Assembly: GCF_022549675.1 (NCBI RefSeq)
Contig: NZ_JAKZGR010000001.1
Span: 62,001-126,000, forward strand
Reading direction: 5' to 3'
DNA: 64,000 nucleotides
Source: Belliella kenyensis
GTDB lineage: Bacteria > Bacteroidota > Bacteroidia > Cytophagales > Cyclobacteriaceae
The position numbers and the translations under genes are program-made. Positions 55,215 to 64,000 of the stretch are shown in pieces (positions within the stretch are counted from its first letter, which is position 1; each line of letters starts with the position of its first letter). The notes under the pieces are model-generated. The model was given only the letters and a program-made list of their open reading frames with translations. It made no database searches and was not told the origin of the DNA.

Positions 55215-58200
55215 ATGAAAAAAAACAAACTAATCTGGAAAATGACTAGAAATGGACTTTTAGGTTTATTAGTCTTTTGCTCTGTGGTATTTTTATCCAT
55301 TGCTAAGGAAAGCCCTGCACAAAATGTGTACAAAATTCCTATGCACATAGCTACGCCAAATAAAACCAATTTGGAAAAATTGATTGGTAAAATTGAAGAT
55401 AAAACAGCCCTCAGAATTTCATATAGTAAATCAAAAATTGATTTAAAAAAGGAAATTTTACTTCCTGATGATATTGAAAGTGTCGGAGGTCTTTTGGAGG
55501 TGGCCTCAGCTCAAACAGGCTACGGTTTCAAACAGATCAATAACAATATCATTATTCTAAACCCACCCTCAAAAATGAACAATGAAATATTGACGGGTGA
55601 AATAAATGGGAGAATTTTCGATGTATCTAATGGTGAACCCCTAGTAGGAGTGACCATAAGGGTAGAAACTGAAACAGGTGTAATAGGTACAGTAACTGAT
55701 ATCAATGGAAGTTATAGATTACAAAACATTCCAAATGGCGAACAAGTCATAGTGATATCATATATGGGCTATGAGACATCATCACTTAATGTTAATATAG
55801 ATCCAGAGAGAAGCCAAAATTTGTCAGTTAGACTAAAGCCATCATTGGGTGAAATGAATGAAGTTACCATTATTGGATTTAGAAAAGGTCAGTCACGTGC
55901 TCTAAACTTACAGAAGGAAGCTTTTAATTTGAAGAACATAGTTTCATATGAACAAATTGAAAGATTTCCAGATCTCAATGTGACTGAAGCTTTGAAAAGG
56001 GTTCCTGGTGTGGTAACAGAACCGCAAAGAGGAGAAGCTCAAAGTGTTTTGATACGGGGGTTAAGCTCATCATTTCATACAGTTACGTTGAATGGTCAGC
56101 GCGTAGCTTCTACTGGAGAATCTGATAGAGAGACAAACACAGCTATCATTCCTATTGGAATGATCTCTTCCATGGAAGTTGTAAAGTCAGTCACAGCAGA
56201 CATGGATGCAGATGCGACATCAGGATCTATTAATTTGTTGACTACAAGACCTGTAGGCGATAGTATATTGGTAAAAGCTACTTTGGCTTCTGGATATAAT
56301 AATATGTCAGGACAACCACAATACTTAGGAGCTGCAACTATAAGTAAGAGAATTGGCAAATTTGATTATGTATTGAGTGCAACATATCAGCTGGATAATC
56401 GAGCCACTGAGGATATCAGGCATGATTGGGGTGTGCAGGATTTTGGAAATGGACCCGAAGATGTATTGGCAGGTTTGAGACCTTCATTTTATGAAACTAG
56501 AAGACAAAGAATAGGTATAGGTGGGCAAGCTGATTATAATTTTTCAGACAGGTCTTCTGTTTATCTGAGAGCCGTTTACAATAATTATGATGAATATGAA
56601 ATCAGAAATGACGCAAGATATGGATTGGATGCAGGTACTTTTACTGCACCAGGTCAAGTAAGTAGAGGAAGATATGAAAAAGTGATAAGAGAATACAACC
56701 GTATCACCAACCTCATAAGTATAAATGCGGGAGGACAGCAAGATATCGGTTCAGCCACTTTAGATTATAATGTTGGGTATTCACATGGGACTTTCAGTGT
56801 ACCATTGAGAGAATATTATGCCTTTAGGCACAGTGGAAGGCCAAATTTCAATTATGATATCAGTAGCAGGAAATTTGCCACAGTAGAAGTTAGTAATGAT
56901 ATCGATATCTCAAATATGGATCAGATGGCCTTCAGATATTATGAGAGAAGAAGAGATGAAGTCAATGACACCGACAAGTTTGCAAATTTCAATTTAAAAA
57001 TACCATATAGCCTAGGAAGTGGAAGAGGTTATTTCAAAACTGGTGCAAAAATATGGCAAAAGGTGAAAGAACGTGAGATGCTAGAGCAGCGCTGGACTTT
57101 ATTTGACGGCACTTTGAACATGAGTCAATTTTTTCAACCCAATGAGAGACAATTGATAGACGGAAGATATCCCATTAATGGTCAAATTGATTGGGTAGCA
57201 GGTAAGCAATTTTTTGAATCAAATATCAGCAGATTCACTGAAGATACGGATAGAACACGCGAACTTTCTGATCCAAATAATTACCGTGCTCAAGAAACCA
57301 TCATCGGTAAATACATCATGACTGATTTCACAATCAATAAACTGAGTACAAATTTTGGTTTGAGAGGTGAGCATGTAACCAATAATTATCAAGGAAACGA
57401 AGTTTTGTTCGATGGTGCTGGAAACTATTCAGAGACACAAAGAACCGAATCAGGAAATATCTCATATTTCAAGCTCTTTCCTATGATGAACTTAAGATAT
57501 GCTGTGAATAATAATACAAATATAAGGTTCGCATATACCAACACGATAGCTAGACCAATGTTCTCTGATTTGGTACCATTTAGAATTATCAATCAGGACA
57601 ACCAGATCATAAGTACAGGGAATCCAGACCTAATGCCATCGACAGCTCACAACTTTGACTTGATGTATGAATCTTACTTCAAATCACTTGGTATTGTTTC
57701 TGCCGGAATCTATTATAAAAGTTTAGATAACTTCATATACAATGAAACCACTTTTATCCAAGATGGGGGGCAATTTAATGGATACCAACTAGTCACACCA
57801 TTGAATGGAGAAAGTGCTTTTGTATATGGACTTGAGTTGGCAATACAAAGAAAGTTTGATTTCCTTCCAGGATTTTTTAGTGATTTTGGGATATATGCTA
57901 ATTATACTTATTCTCAGTCCGAAGCAAGAATTATTGTACCAGTATCCAGAAGGATTGCTTTGCCTCTCCAAACTCCACATGTTTACAACATTGCCCTTCA
58001 ATATGATAAAAATGGATTTTCGGCACAGATCTCATATAACTGGAGAGCTACCTGGTTAGATTCTGTTGGGGGAAGTGTGAGCGCACCATCAATTCAAGAA
58101 AGAGGAGAAATTTTTCTGGATAGGTTCTTTGAAGGATTTGGTCAATTAGACTTTACAGCTTCCCAGAGAGTAAGCAGAAATTTTACAGCTTTTATGAACC

Positions 58201-58313
58201 TAAATAACCTTACCAATTCCTCACACAGACATTATTTTGGTACTACTATTTATCCTTACAGGGATTCTTATCATTCATTTTGGGGTCATTTAGGTTTGAG
58301 ATTTAACTTATAA
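55215..58313 (+). CDS. STN-containing TonB-dependent outer-membrane receptor
   Basis: I start at ATG 55215 (1032 residues), giving MKKNKLIWKMTRNGLLGLLV and a signal peptide. Next come an STN signalling domain (about residues 45-120; LEKLIGKIEDKTALRISYSK), a carboxypeptidase-regulatory-like domain (INGRIFDVSNGEPLVGVTIR), the plug (ERFPDLNVTEALKRVPGV, GLSSSFHTVTLNGQRVAST) and a beta-barrel ending in HLGLRFNL with a terminal aromatic-Asn-Leu. The plug resembles the TonB receptors that are followed by phytases. With the sigma/FecR pair and phytase next to it, I infer import or sensing of phytate-derived inositol phosphates. No SusD partner is present. Confidence 0.9.
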   Translation: MKKNKLIWKMTRNGLLGLLVFCSVVFLSIAKESPAQNVYKIPMHIATPNKTNLEKLIGKIEDKTALRISYSKSKIDLKKEILLPDDIESVGGLLEVASAQTGYGFKQINNNIIILNPPSKMNNEILTGEINGRIFDVSNGEPLVGVTIRVETETGVIGTVTDINGSYRLQNIPNGEQVIVISYMGYETSSLNVNIDPERSQNLSVRLKPSLGEMNEVTIIGFRKGQSRALNLQKEAFNLKNIVSYEQIERFPDLNVTEALKRVPGVVTEPQRGEAQSVLIRGLSSSFHTVTLNGQRVASTGESDRETNTAIIPIGMISSMEVVKSVTADMDADATSGSINLLTTRPVGDSILVKATLASGYNNMSGQPQYLGAATISKRIGKFDYVLSATYQLDNRATEDIRHDWGVQDFGNGPEDVLAGLRPSFYETRRQRIGIGGQADYNFSDRSSVYLRAVYNNYDEYEIRNDARYGLDAGTFTAPGQVSRGRYEKVIREYNRITNLISINAGGQQDIGSATLDYNVGYSHGTFSVPLREYYAFRHSGRPNFNYDISSRKFATVEVSNDIDISNMDQMAFRYYERRRDEVNDTDKFANFNLKIPYSLGSGRGYFKTGAKIWQKVKEREMLEQRWTLFDGTLNMSQFFQPNERQLIDGRYPINGQIDWVAGKQFFESNISRFTEDTDRTRELSDPNNYRAQETIIGKYIMTDFTINKLSTNFGLRGEHVTNNYQGNEVLFDGAGNYSETQRTESGNISYFKLFPMMNLRYAVNNNTNIRFAYTNTIARPMFSDLVPFRIINQDNQIISTGNPDLMPSTAHNFDLMYESYFKSLGIVSAGIYYKSLDNFIYNETTFIQDGGQFNGYQLVTPLNGESAFVYGLELAIQRKFDFLPGFFSDFGIYANYTYSQSEARIIVPVSRRIALPLQTPHVYNIALQYDKNGFSAQISYNWRATWLDSVGGSVSAPSIQERGEIFLDRFFEGFGQLDFTASQRVSRNFTAFMNLNNLTNSSHRHYFGTTIYPYRDSYHSFWGHLGLRFNL

Positions 58314-58351
58314 TCAAATATTAATCAATCAATTTTTAATGCAAAAAAAGT

Positions 58352-59428
58352 ATGAAATTTAACTTTCTATTTCCACTCTTTATTTGCTCTGCGTTTGGTT
58401 GTCAGCAGGCAAATACCTCTGATCATCATCAAGAAATTGATGCAGAAGTGATACAACCTGTCTTGGTTTCTGATAGTACAGATATGGATACTGACGATCC
58501 TGCTATCTGGATCAATCAATATGATCCTGGCCGTAGCCTCATTTTAGGAACGGATAAGGATAAAAACGGTGGTTTATACGTATTCGATCTAGAAGGAAAA
58601 ATAATAGATAGTCTTACCATTAAAAATTTGAAAAGACCTAATAATGTAGATGTTGGGTATCAGTTTCAATTGAACGAGCAAATAGTAGATTTTGCTGTTG
58701 TAACGGAAAGAATGACACGCGCATTGAGGTTTTATTCCTTACCTGATATGAAATCTATAGATGGGGGAGACGGAATAGAAGTATTTCAAGGGGAAGATGA
58801 AAGTGCCGAACATAGGGACTTGATGGGAATAGCGACCTACAAGTCGCCAAGCTCGCAGAAACAATATGTGATAGTAGGAAGAAAATCTGGTCCGACAGAT
58901 GGTACGTACCTTTGGCAGTATGAAATGAAAGCTGATGAAGGCAAGATTTCTTTAGATTTGGTAAGGAAATTTGGTAACTACAGCGGTAAAAAAGAAATAG
59001 AAGCTATAGCTGTAGACCAATCTTTGGGATATGTATATTACTCTGATGAGATGCATGGAATACGGAAATACTATGCTGATCCAGAAAAAGGAAATGATGA
59101 ACTAGCTGTATTTGGTAGAGATTACTTCACTAGAGATCATGAAGGTATCTCTATCTATCAAAAAAGTGATACGACTGGCTATATTTTAGTTTCTGATCAA
59201 CAAGCTAATAAATTTCATGTATTTCCTAGAGAGGGAAAAAAAGATTCACCGCATGATCATCATTTGATAAAAGCGATTAGCTTAGCTACTGAATCGTCAG
59301 ATGGTTCAGAAGTAACTCATGTTGCATTGAGCCCTAAGTTTCCAAAAGGCTTATTTGTTGCCATGTCTGAGGGTAGAGTATTTCACTACTATTCTTGGGA
59401 AGATTTGGAAAAAATGATTCACAAGTAA
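58352..59428 (+). CDS. Beta-propeller phytase lipoprotein
   Basis: This 358-residue protein has a signal peptide with lipobox (FICSAFGC, Cys17). The mature part fits the beta-propeller phytase family: DTDDPAIWINQYDP near residue 46, SLILGTDKDKNGGLYVFDLE, RPNNVDVGYQF, ATYKSPSSQKQYVIVGRKSG, GKKEIEAIAVDQSLGYVYYS and DHEGISIYQK. These calcium-dependent enzymes strip phosphate from phytate. It begins 38 bp after the receptor gene and is the last gene of the sigma / anti-sigma / receptor / enzyme locus. A lipid anchor would place it at the outer membrane beside the receptor. Confidence 0.92.
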   Translation: MKFNFLFPLFICSAFGCQQANTSDHHQEIDAEVIQPVLVSDSTDMDTDDPAIWINQYDPGRSLILGTDKDKNGGLYVFDLEGKIIDSLTIKNLKRPNNVDVGYQFQLNEQIVDFAVVTERMTRALRFYSLPDMKSIDGGDGIEVFQGEDESAEHRDLMGIATYKSPSSQKQYVIVGRKSGPTDGTYLWQYEMKADEGKISLDLVRKFGNYSGKKEIEAIAVDQSLGYVYYSDEMHGIRKYYADPEKGNDELAVFGRDYFTRDHEGISIYQKSDTTGYILVSDQQANKFHVFPREGKKDSPHDHHLIKAISLATESSDGSEVTHVALSPKFPKGLFVAMSEGRVFHYYSWEDLEKMIHK

Positions 59429-59446
59429 CAAAAATTGTTTCCTCTA

Positions 59447-59490
59447 AAATGACACTAGCAAGCTATATTTTTAGCTTACTGGTGTCATTT
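59447..59490. terminator. Long bidirectional terminator hairpin after the phytase gene
   Basis: AAATGACACTAG-CAAGCTA and TAGCTTA-CTGGTGTCATTT form an almost perfect long stem with a TATTTT-type loop. It sits between the convergent phytase and aminotransferase genes. T-rich sequence on both sides is modest. Confidence 0.7.
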
Positions 59491-59505
59491 GTATATAGTG
59501 CTATC

Positions 59506-60600
59506 TCAAACTTTGAATTTTTTGATCACCTCGCAAATGCGCAATACTTCTTCTTCGCTTAACCAAGGATTGAGGGGTAGGGATAATATTTCTTTGGAAA
59601 TCTTGAGGCTCTTTGGAAATTCACATGTAACCTTGTAAGGTTTCAAATATGGAATTGGTAATGGATAGTGGATGGCTGTATCGATATGGTTTTCATGCAA
59701 AAACGCTTTCAATTGATCTCTGAATACCGTCTTGATGACAAACAAATGTATACTATGGGAAGTAGATTTGAGATCATTAGGAAGTTTTAGCCAATTCAAA
59801 TCCCCCAATTGACTTTTATAAATTTGGGCAAGTAGTTTTCGCTTACTTTGCCAATCATCAAAATATGGTAACATGATATTCAAAAATCCGGCTTGAAGCG
59901 TATCAATTCTTGAGTTTCTACCTATCATGATATGCTGATCTCTGTGAATTTGCCCATGGTTTATTAACATTTTCAGTTTTTCAGCTACAGATGCATCTTT
60001 ACAAACCATTGCGCCAGCTTCTCCTAGAGCCCCAAGATTCTTACTAGGGTAGAAACTGAAGCAACCAATATCTCCATACATTCCCGCACTGATACGCTCT
60101 TGAAATGCTCCAAAAGCTTGTGCTGCATCTTCTATTACTTTACAGTTATGTGATCTAGCCCAAAGCATCAGAGGATCCATATCGACCATTTTTCCATAAA
60201 GGTGTACGGGAATAATTGCTTTTGTCATTGGAGTATATGCTCGATCCAATAGTTTCAAATCCAATAAACCATCTCCATCAGTATCGACATACACAGGCTT
60301 GGCACCCACCAAATGCACTACTTCGGCTGTAGAAACCCATGACATGGCGGGTACGATCACTTCATCTCCAATTCCAATCTCCATGGCCCTTAAAGCAATT
60401 TCTAAGGCATCAGTTCCATTGGCGCAACTTACCACATAAGGTGCACCGAGATATTCGCCGAGCTGTTTCTCCAACAAAAACACTTCATCTGATCCTGAAA
60501 AAATCCCTTTGTTCAAAATTTGCTTAAATTTTTGCACAAGATCTTTCTTTACATCATCAGAAAATCTACCTAGGTCAAGAAACGGGATCCTTGATGTCAT
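59506..60600 (-). CDS. DegT/DnrJ/EryC1/StrS-family aminotransferase
   Basis: This 364-residue PLP enzyme adds an amino group to a nucleotide-activated keto-sugar. It opens with IPFLDLGRFSDDVKKDLVQK, has SCANGTDALEIALRAMEIG near residue 58, PVHLYGKMVDMDPLM near 130, IEDAAQAFGAF near 155, and the PLP-binding Lys in CFSFYPSKNLGALGEAGAM near 186. Its start overlaps the end of the upstream glycosyltransferase gene by 26 bp, so they are one operon. The product sugar is probably used in a surface polysaccharide. Confidence 0.92.
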   Translation of the reverse strand: MTSRIPFLDLGRFSDDVKKDLVQKFKQILNKGIFSGSDEVFLLEKQLGEYLGAPYVVSCANGTDALEIALRAMEIGIGDEVIVPAMSWVSTAEVVHLVGAKPVYVDTDGDGLLDLKLLDRAYTPMTKAIIPVHLYGKMVDMDPLMLWARSHNCKVIEDAAQAFGAFQERISAGMYGDIGCFSFYPSKNLGALGEAGAMVCKDASVAEKLKMLINHGQIHRDQHIMIGRNSRIDTLQAGFLNIMLPYFDDWQSKRKLLAQIYKSQLGDLNWLKLPNDLKSTSHSIHLFVIKTVFRDQLKAFLHENHIDTAIHYPLPIPYLKPYKVTCEFPKSLKISKEILSLPLNPWLSEEEVLRICEVIKKFKV

Positions 60601-61882
60601 CCAATATGTTTGCTAAATGTTGAGTAAGTTTTTTTCTTGAGTATTGGGATGTGGAAGCAGAGTTTTTTGATCTTGAATTTTGGTCAAAATCTTTCAAATA
60701 AGAGGTAATCCCCTCAAGATCATGATGTGCAAAAACCTCACCTGCTTGGGCTGATCTGAGAATCTTTGCAGAATCACCTCCTTTATCTCCTAAGGCAATC
60801 ACTCTTCTTCCTGTGGCAATATATTCAAATAGTTTTCCTGGAATATTACCTTTTGCGTTTTTGGTGTCTGTCAGGATCAAGAGTAAAATATCCGCGTCTC
60901 GATAATAGTCAAATACTTTTTCATGACTTACATAACCTTCAAAAGAGACATTAGCTTTTAGCCATTCATTTTGATTTACGTAATCTATCACCGTAGAGGA
61001 CACCTTACCAACAAATCTGAGCATCACATTTATAGGCTTGTCTTGAAAGCTTGCTTGATACGCTTGAAGAAAGGGTATAGGGTTTCTTATAGCATCTATT
61101 ACACCTGTGTAGACAATCTCTAAGCTATTGTCTTTCTTTTGATTGTCCATTTGCCAATCAGGAGGCAAGTCGGCAGGGTCAAATCCATTGGTCAGCAGGT
61201 GCACTAGTCTACTCCCAGAATGCTCCAAATCAGCCTTAAAAGTAGGGCTGATAGTAGTTATAGCATCAGCTTCCTGAAGGACAGATTCTTCAAGTTTTAC
61301 ATGATAATTTCTCACTAGCTTGCTCATGGGAAGAGTGTCTAAAAATTCCCATTGAGACCATGGATCTCTAAAATCAGCCAGCCAAGGGATGTCTAGTTTA
61401 CGTTTGAGATTTCTACCAATCAGGTGTAGGCTGTGTGGTGGTCCAGTAGTGATGATTGCATCAATTTGATTATTTTGGATAATATCAGCTAAGAAATTGA
61501 CAGATGGTCTTACCCAGAAAATCCTCGGATCCGGAACAAGAAGATTTGCTCTCAGCCATATAGCTGCTTGATCTATCAATGACTTATGCTTCTTTTCGAG
61601 AACTTTGGATGTGTCAGCTAACTTTTCCTTTTTTAAACTTCTGAAAATACCATAAGGCTCCCATATAGGGAACTTAATGACTTCCATTTCTTTAGAAATC
61701 TCTTTGCCTAAGCCTTCGTCTTTCAAATCAAAATCAGGGTTTTCTGGGGTGAAGATCACTGGTTCCCATCCGAATTCTGGAAGATATTTGGCAAACTTTA
61801 GCCACCTTTGTACACCAGATCCTGCCGAAGGTGGCCAATAGTATGTAATGATCAATACCTTTTTACTACTTTTGATATTCAT
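60575..61882 (-). CDS. Glycosyltransferase, GT4-like
   Basis: I start at ATG 61882 (435 residues), MNIKSSKKVLIITYYWPPSA; a GTG at 61906 overlapping the previous stop is possible. The GT-B fold is indicated by the N-terminal GSGVQRWLKFAKYLPEFGWE acceptor-side block and the C-terminal GNIPGKLFEYIATGRRVIALG (nucleotide-sugar binding) with DADILLLILTDTK. DAITTISPTFKADLE near 210 is the usual hinge. Sugar donor and acceptor are unknown. It lies between the aldo-keto reductase and aminotransferase genes on the same strand. Confidence 0.88.
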   Translation of the reverse strand: MNIKSSKKVLIITYYWPPSAGSGVQRWLKFAKYLPEFGWEPVIFTPENPDFDLKDEGLGKEISKEMEVIKFPIWEPYGIFRSLKKEKLADTSKVLEKKHKSLIDQAAIWLRANLLVPDPRIFWVRPSVNFLADIIQNNQIDAIITTGPPHSLHLIGRNLKRKLDIPWLADFRDPWSQWEFLDTLPMSKLVRNYHVKLEESVLQEADAITTISPTFKADLEHSGSRLVHLLTNGFDPADLPPDWQMDNQKKDNSLEIVYTGVIDAIRNPIPFLQAYQASFQDKPINVMLRFVGKVSSTVIDYVNQNEWLKANVSFEGYVSHEKVFDYYRDADILLLILTDTKNAKGNIPGKLFEYIATGRRVIALGDKGGDSAKILRSAQAGEVFAHHDLEGITSYLKDFDQNSRSKNSASTSQYSRKKLTQHLANILDDIKDPVS

Positions 61883-61899
61883 GATTTGGGCTTTGCTGT

Positions 61900-62886
61900 T
61901 TACCACTGATGTTCCACCTCTTTTTGTATATACTGTTGATATACAGCATTTACAGCTTCCATCATTTGAGTAGATATTGAAGGTAATCGACTTGCTTGAA
62001 TATTAGAAATGAGTTGTTCTGTTTTGGAAGCTCCGGGGATTACTGTGCTCACCTCGGGAAACATCAAGACCCAACGCAGTGCCCATTGTGCCAAAGGTTC
62101 ATTCCCTTTAAAGATCTCTTTCAAAGCGTCTACCGCTTCTAATCCGATATCAAAAGGTACACCAGAGAAGGTTTCTCCTTTGTCAAACGCAGCTCCTTCT
62201 CTATTAAAAGACCTGTGATCTTCTGGATCGAAACTGCTCGTGGCTGTCAATTTTCCTGTCAAAAGTCCACTTGCTAGAGGTACTCGAGCAATTATACCTA
62301 TATTTTTTTCTTTTGCTAAAGGGAAAAATTCCTTTGCCGGCTTGTGTCGGAACATGTTGAAAATGATTTGAACCGAAGTGACATTTTCATATTTTATTGC
62401 AGCTTTAGCTTCATCTACAAGTTCTACGCTGACACCTAGATTTTGAATTTTTCCTTCTTTTTTCAAAATATCAAAAAGTTCAAAAATCTCATCTCTTTGA
62501 TATACCGCTGCTGGAGGGCAGTGAAGTTGGATCAAGTCTATTGTTTCTAGTCCTAGATTTTTCAAAGATGCTTCGACATATTTTCTGAGTGCTGTAGGTG
62601 TATAGCCTTCGTTGACATGAGGATTGATAAAGCGACCACACTTTGTAGCAACATATACACGCTCACTGCGCTCTCTGATTACTTTTCCTACAGCGGCCTC
62701 ACTCAAGCCACCATCATAAACATCTGCGGTATCCAAAAAATTGACACCCTCATCCAGTGCCTTGTGTAGTATTTGATGAGCCATTTGATGATCAAATTGA
62801 CCACCCCAGCCTCCACCAACTTGCCAAGTTCCCAAACTTACTTCCGATATATTTAGATTTGATTTACCTAATTTTCTGTATTGCAT
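61900..62886 (-). CDS. Aldo/keto reductase
   Basis: This 328-residue NADPH-dependent oxidoreductase has the (beta/alpha)8 AKR pattern: MQYRKLGKSNLNISEVSLGT at the start, FLDTADVYDGGLSEAAVGKV near residue 50 with catalytic Asp and Tyr, VYVATKCGRFINPHVNEGYT with the Lys near 80, LIQLHCPP with the His near 122, and VIPGASKTEQLISN near 285. The substrate is unknown. It is first in the three-gene minus-strand operon with the glycosyltransferase and the aminotransferase. Confidence 0.92.
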   Translation of the reverse strand: MQYRKLGKSNLNISEVSLGTWQVGGGWGGQFDHQMAHQILHKALDEGVNFLDTADVYDGGLSEAAVGKVIRERSERVYVATKCGRFINPHVNEGYTPTALRKYVEASLKNLGLETIDLIQLHCPPAAVYQRDEIFELFDILKKEGKIQNLGVSVELVDEAKAAIKYENVTSVQIIFNMFRHKPAKEFFPLAKEKNIGIIARVPLASGLLTGKLTATSSFDPEDHRSFNREGAAFDKGETFSGVPFDIGLEAVDALKEIFKGNEPLAQWALRWVLMFPEVSTVIPGASKTEQLISNIQASRLPSISTQMMEAVNAVYQQYIQKEVEHQW

Positions 62887-62962
62887 ATTAATAATCTTTT
62901 AAGTGATAGGAGATGAGGAAGCAATTTAAATTTTTATATTTATAACTTTCAAATCAAAACCT

Positions 62963-63352
62963 ATGAAATCTAGAAGAAACTTTATCAAGAAAGTGGCTTT
63001 AGCAGGTGCTACAGCTTCATTGTCAGGCAGTTTGTATGCCGACAACCATCCGAAACAACGTTTGTATCACCAAGTATTTTTCTGGCTGACCTCAGAAGAT
63101 GAGATACCAAATTTCCTTGAAGGTGTAAAAATGCTGGGAAAGTGTAAAACTGTAGCTGATGCAGTAATCGGAACACCAGCACCGACCAAACGCCGGGATG
63201 TTGTGGATCACAGTTTTCATGTATCCTGTTTGGTGATATTTGATTCTGTAGAAGATCATGACGTTTATCAAGAAGATCCACTTCATTTACAATTCATTGA
63301 AGAGTATGGACATCTTTTTGCAGAAGTGAAAGTTTATGATTATTTGGTATGA
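62963..63352 (+). CDS. Exported Dabb-family (A/B barrel) protein
   Basis: This 129-residue protein starts MKSRRNFIKKVALAGATASL, a twin-arginine-type signal, with cleavage likely near SLYADNH. The remaining 100 residues form a dimeric alpha/beta barrel (Dabb): LYHQVFFWLTSEDEIPNFLE, HSFHVSCLVIFDSVEDHDVY and EVKVYDYLV. The family includes stress-responsive proteins and some enzymes; no function can be assigned here. It is divergent from the aldo/keto reductase and 54 bp before the S41 peptidase gene. Confidence 0.85.
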   Translation: MKSRRNFIKKVALAGATASLSGSLYADNHPKQRLYHQVFFWLTSEDEIPNFLEGVKMLGKCKTVADAVIGTPAPTKRRDVVDHSFHVSCLVIFDSVEDHDVYQEDPLHLQFIEEYGHLFAEVKVYDYLV

Positions 63353-63406
63353 ACCGATTGGTAGGAAAAAATCGTTAATGTGAATATTAACTTATAGATT
63401 AAAATT

Positions 63407-64000
63407 ATGAATATCAGGTTCTTTCCTCAAATTATTCTTCTGGTTTTTACCTTCGGCTTTATTTGCAGCTGTAATCCAAAGGAAGAAAATCCAGATCCTG
63501 CAAAGGTGGATTTTGCAGTTCAAAATGCAATTGTAGAATCTATGAAGCGGTGGTATTTTTGGAATGAAAGAATACCTGAGAATATAGATGTCACAAGATA
63601 CACCTCAAATGAAGCTCTTTTGGATGCTATAATCTTCAAGGATCTAGACAGATGGTCTTATATCACTACAAGAGAAGCTTTCAATGCATCTTTTCAAGGA
63701 ACGATTACGGGAGCTCACGGCTTTGGTTTTTCGTTATTGAATGATCGCATGTATATATCATTTGTATATAATGAGGCTCCTGCCGGGAAAGATGGTTGGA
63801 AAAGAGGATGGGAAGTCGTTGAGATCAATGGTAAACCAATTTCTGAATATCGAACAAGCAATGGTTTTAATTTTCAATTAGGACCAAATGAAGTAGGGTA
63901 TACCAACAGCTTCAAGCTCAAATTACCTGACGGTTCTGAAAAGGCGACCACTATATCAAAAGCCCAATTTCAATCCAATTCTGTGCTTTACAGCAATGTG
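63407..64000 (+). CDS. S41-family peptidase lipoprotein, 5' part only
   Basis: Open from ATG 63407 to the window edge (198 residues seen). The signal peptide ends in a lipobox (FICSC, Cys23). The mature N-terminus (ESMKRWYFWNERIPENIDVT, DRWSYITTREAFNA) is the S41 peptidase N-terminal region seen in Bacteroidota, followed by a PDZ-like part (GFGFSLLNDRMYISFVY, GWEVVEINGKPISEYRT). The catalytic Ser/Lys part lies beyond the window. Confidence 0.85.
   Translation, partial: MNIRFFPQIILLVFTFGFICSCNPKEENPDPAKVDFAVQNAIVESMKRWYFWNERIPENIDVTRYTSNEALLDAIIFKDLDRWSYITTREAFNASFQGTITGAHGFGFSLLNDRMYISFVYNEAPAGKDGWKRGWEVVEINGKPISEYRTSNGFNFQLGPNEVGYTNSFKLKLPDGSEKATTISKAQFQSNSVLYSNV

Overview
The window comes from a Bacteroidota chromosome, most likely of the Cytophagales / Cyclobacteriaceae type. 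This is inferred from AT-rich DNA, TANNTTTG-type promoter boxes, an ECF sigma / FecR / STN-TonB receptor set, BatB/BatC genes, paired glycine-lipid acyltransferases and a Bacteroidota-style type II-C CRISPR repeat. No rRNA or tRNA genes were seen. Both edges cut genes: a SAM methyltransferase on the left and an S41 peptidase on the right.

Layout. 1-9.2 kb is housekeeping: glycine-lipid acyltransferases, a CoA-binding protein, gyrB, ppk1, a DbpA-type helicase and an RlpA-like lipoprotein. 9.4-23.9 kb is a carbohydrate/amino-sugar region with an FGE-fold protein, Gfo/Idh oxidoreductases, a TIM-barrel isomerase, a GH20 hexosaminidase, a GH109-type enzyme, a phosphocholine-type phospholipase C, a NagB-PIG-L fusion and a divergent DeoR regulator. 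24-34.3 kb is mostly minus-strand: a degenerate M48 peptidase, queuosine precursor transporter, RNase Z, STAS protein, purC, a MORN-type protein, thiolase, BatC/BatB and a cyclophilin. 34.8-53.4 kb is a defence island. 53.5-59.4 kb is an ECF sigma / FecR / TonB receptor / beta-propeller phytase locus. 59.5-62.9 kb is a minus-strand DegT aminotransferase / glycosyltransferase / aldo-keto reductase operon, followed by a Dabb protein and an S41 peptidase.

The defence island is the centre of interest. It holds a secreted HIRAN-domain protein, a large type II-C cas9, an insertion (a pRiA4b-ORF3 family gene and a REP-associated transposase with REP palindromes), cas1, cas2, a 36-spacer array, a tandem run of tracrRNA-like units, a stand-alone cas6 and a 1940-residue DUF4011/helicase/nuclease/DUF3320 protein. 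The array reads on the minus strand: a perfect intrinsic terminator for that strand sits at its left edge. The last repeat on the right turns, part-way through, into the first of four complete head-to-tail tracrRNA-like units on the plus strand, with a fifth broken one after them. Each unit holds an anti-repeat (about 25 + 6 pairs to the crRNA repeat around a 7-nt bulge) and a conserved tail with a GNRA hairpin. A degenerate copy of the first half of the repeat, in crRNA sense, lies just upstream of the cas9 start, so the tracrRNA units could pair with the cas9 leader; this suggests autoregulation.

A second unexplained element is a roughly 150-bp intergenic sequence present three times in the same orientation (near 10.7, 25.7 and 34.4 kb). 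All functional statements rest on motif reading by eye; no database search was possible.
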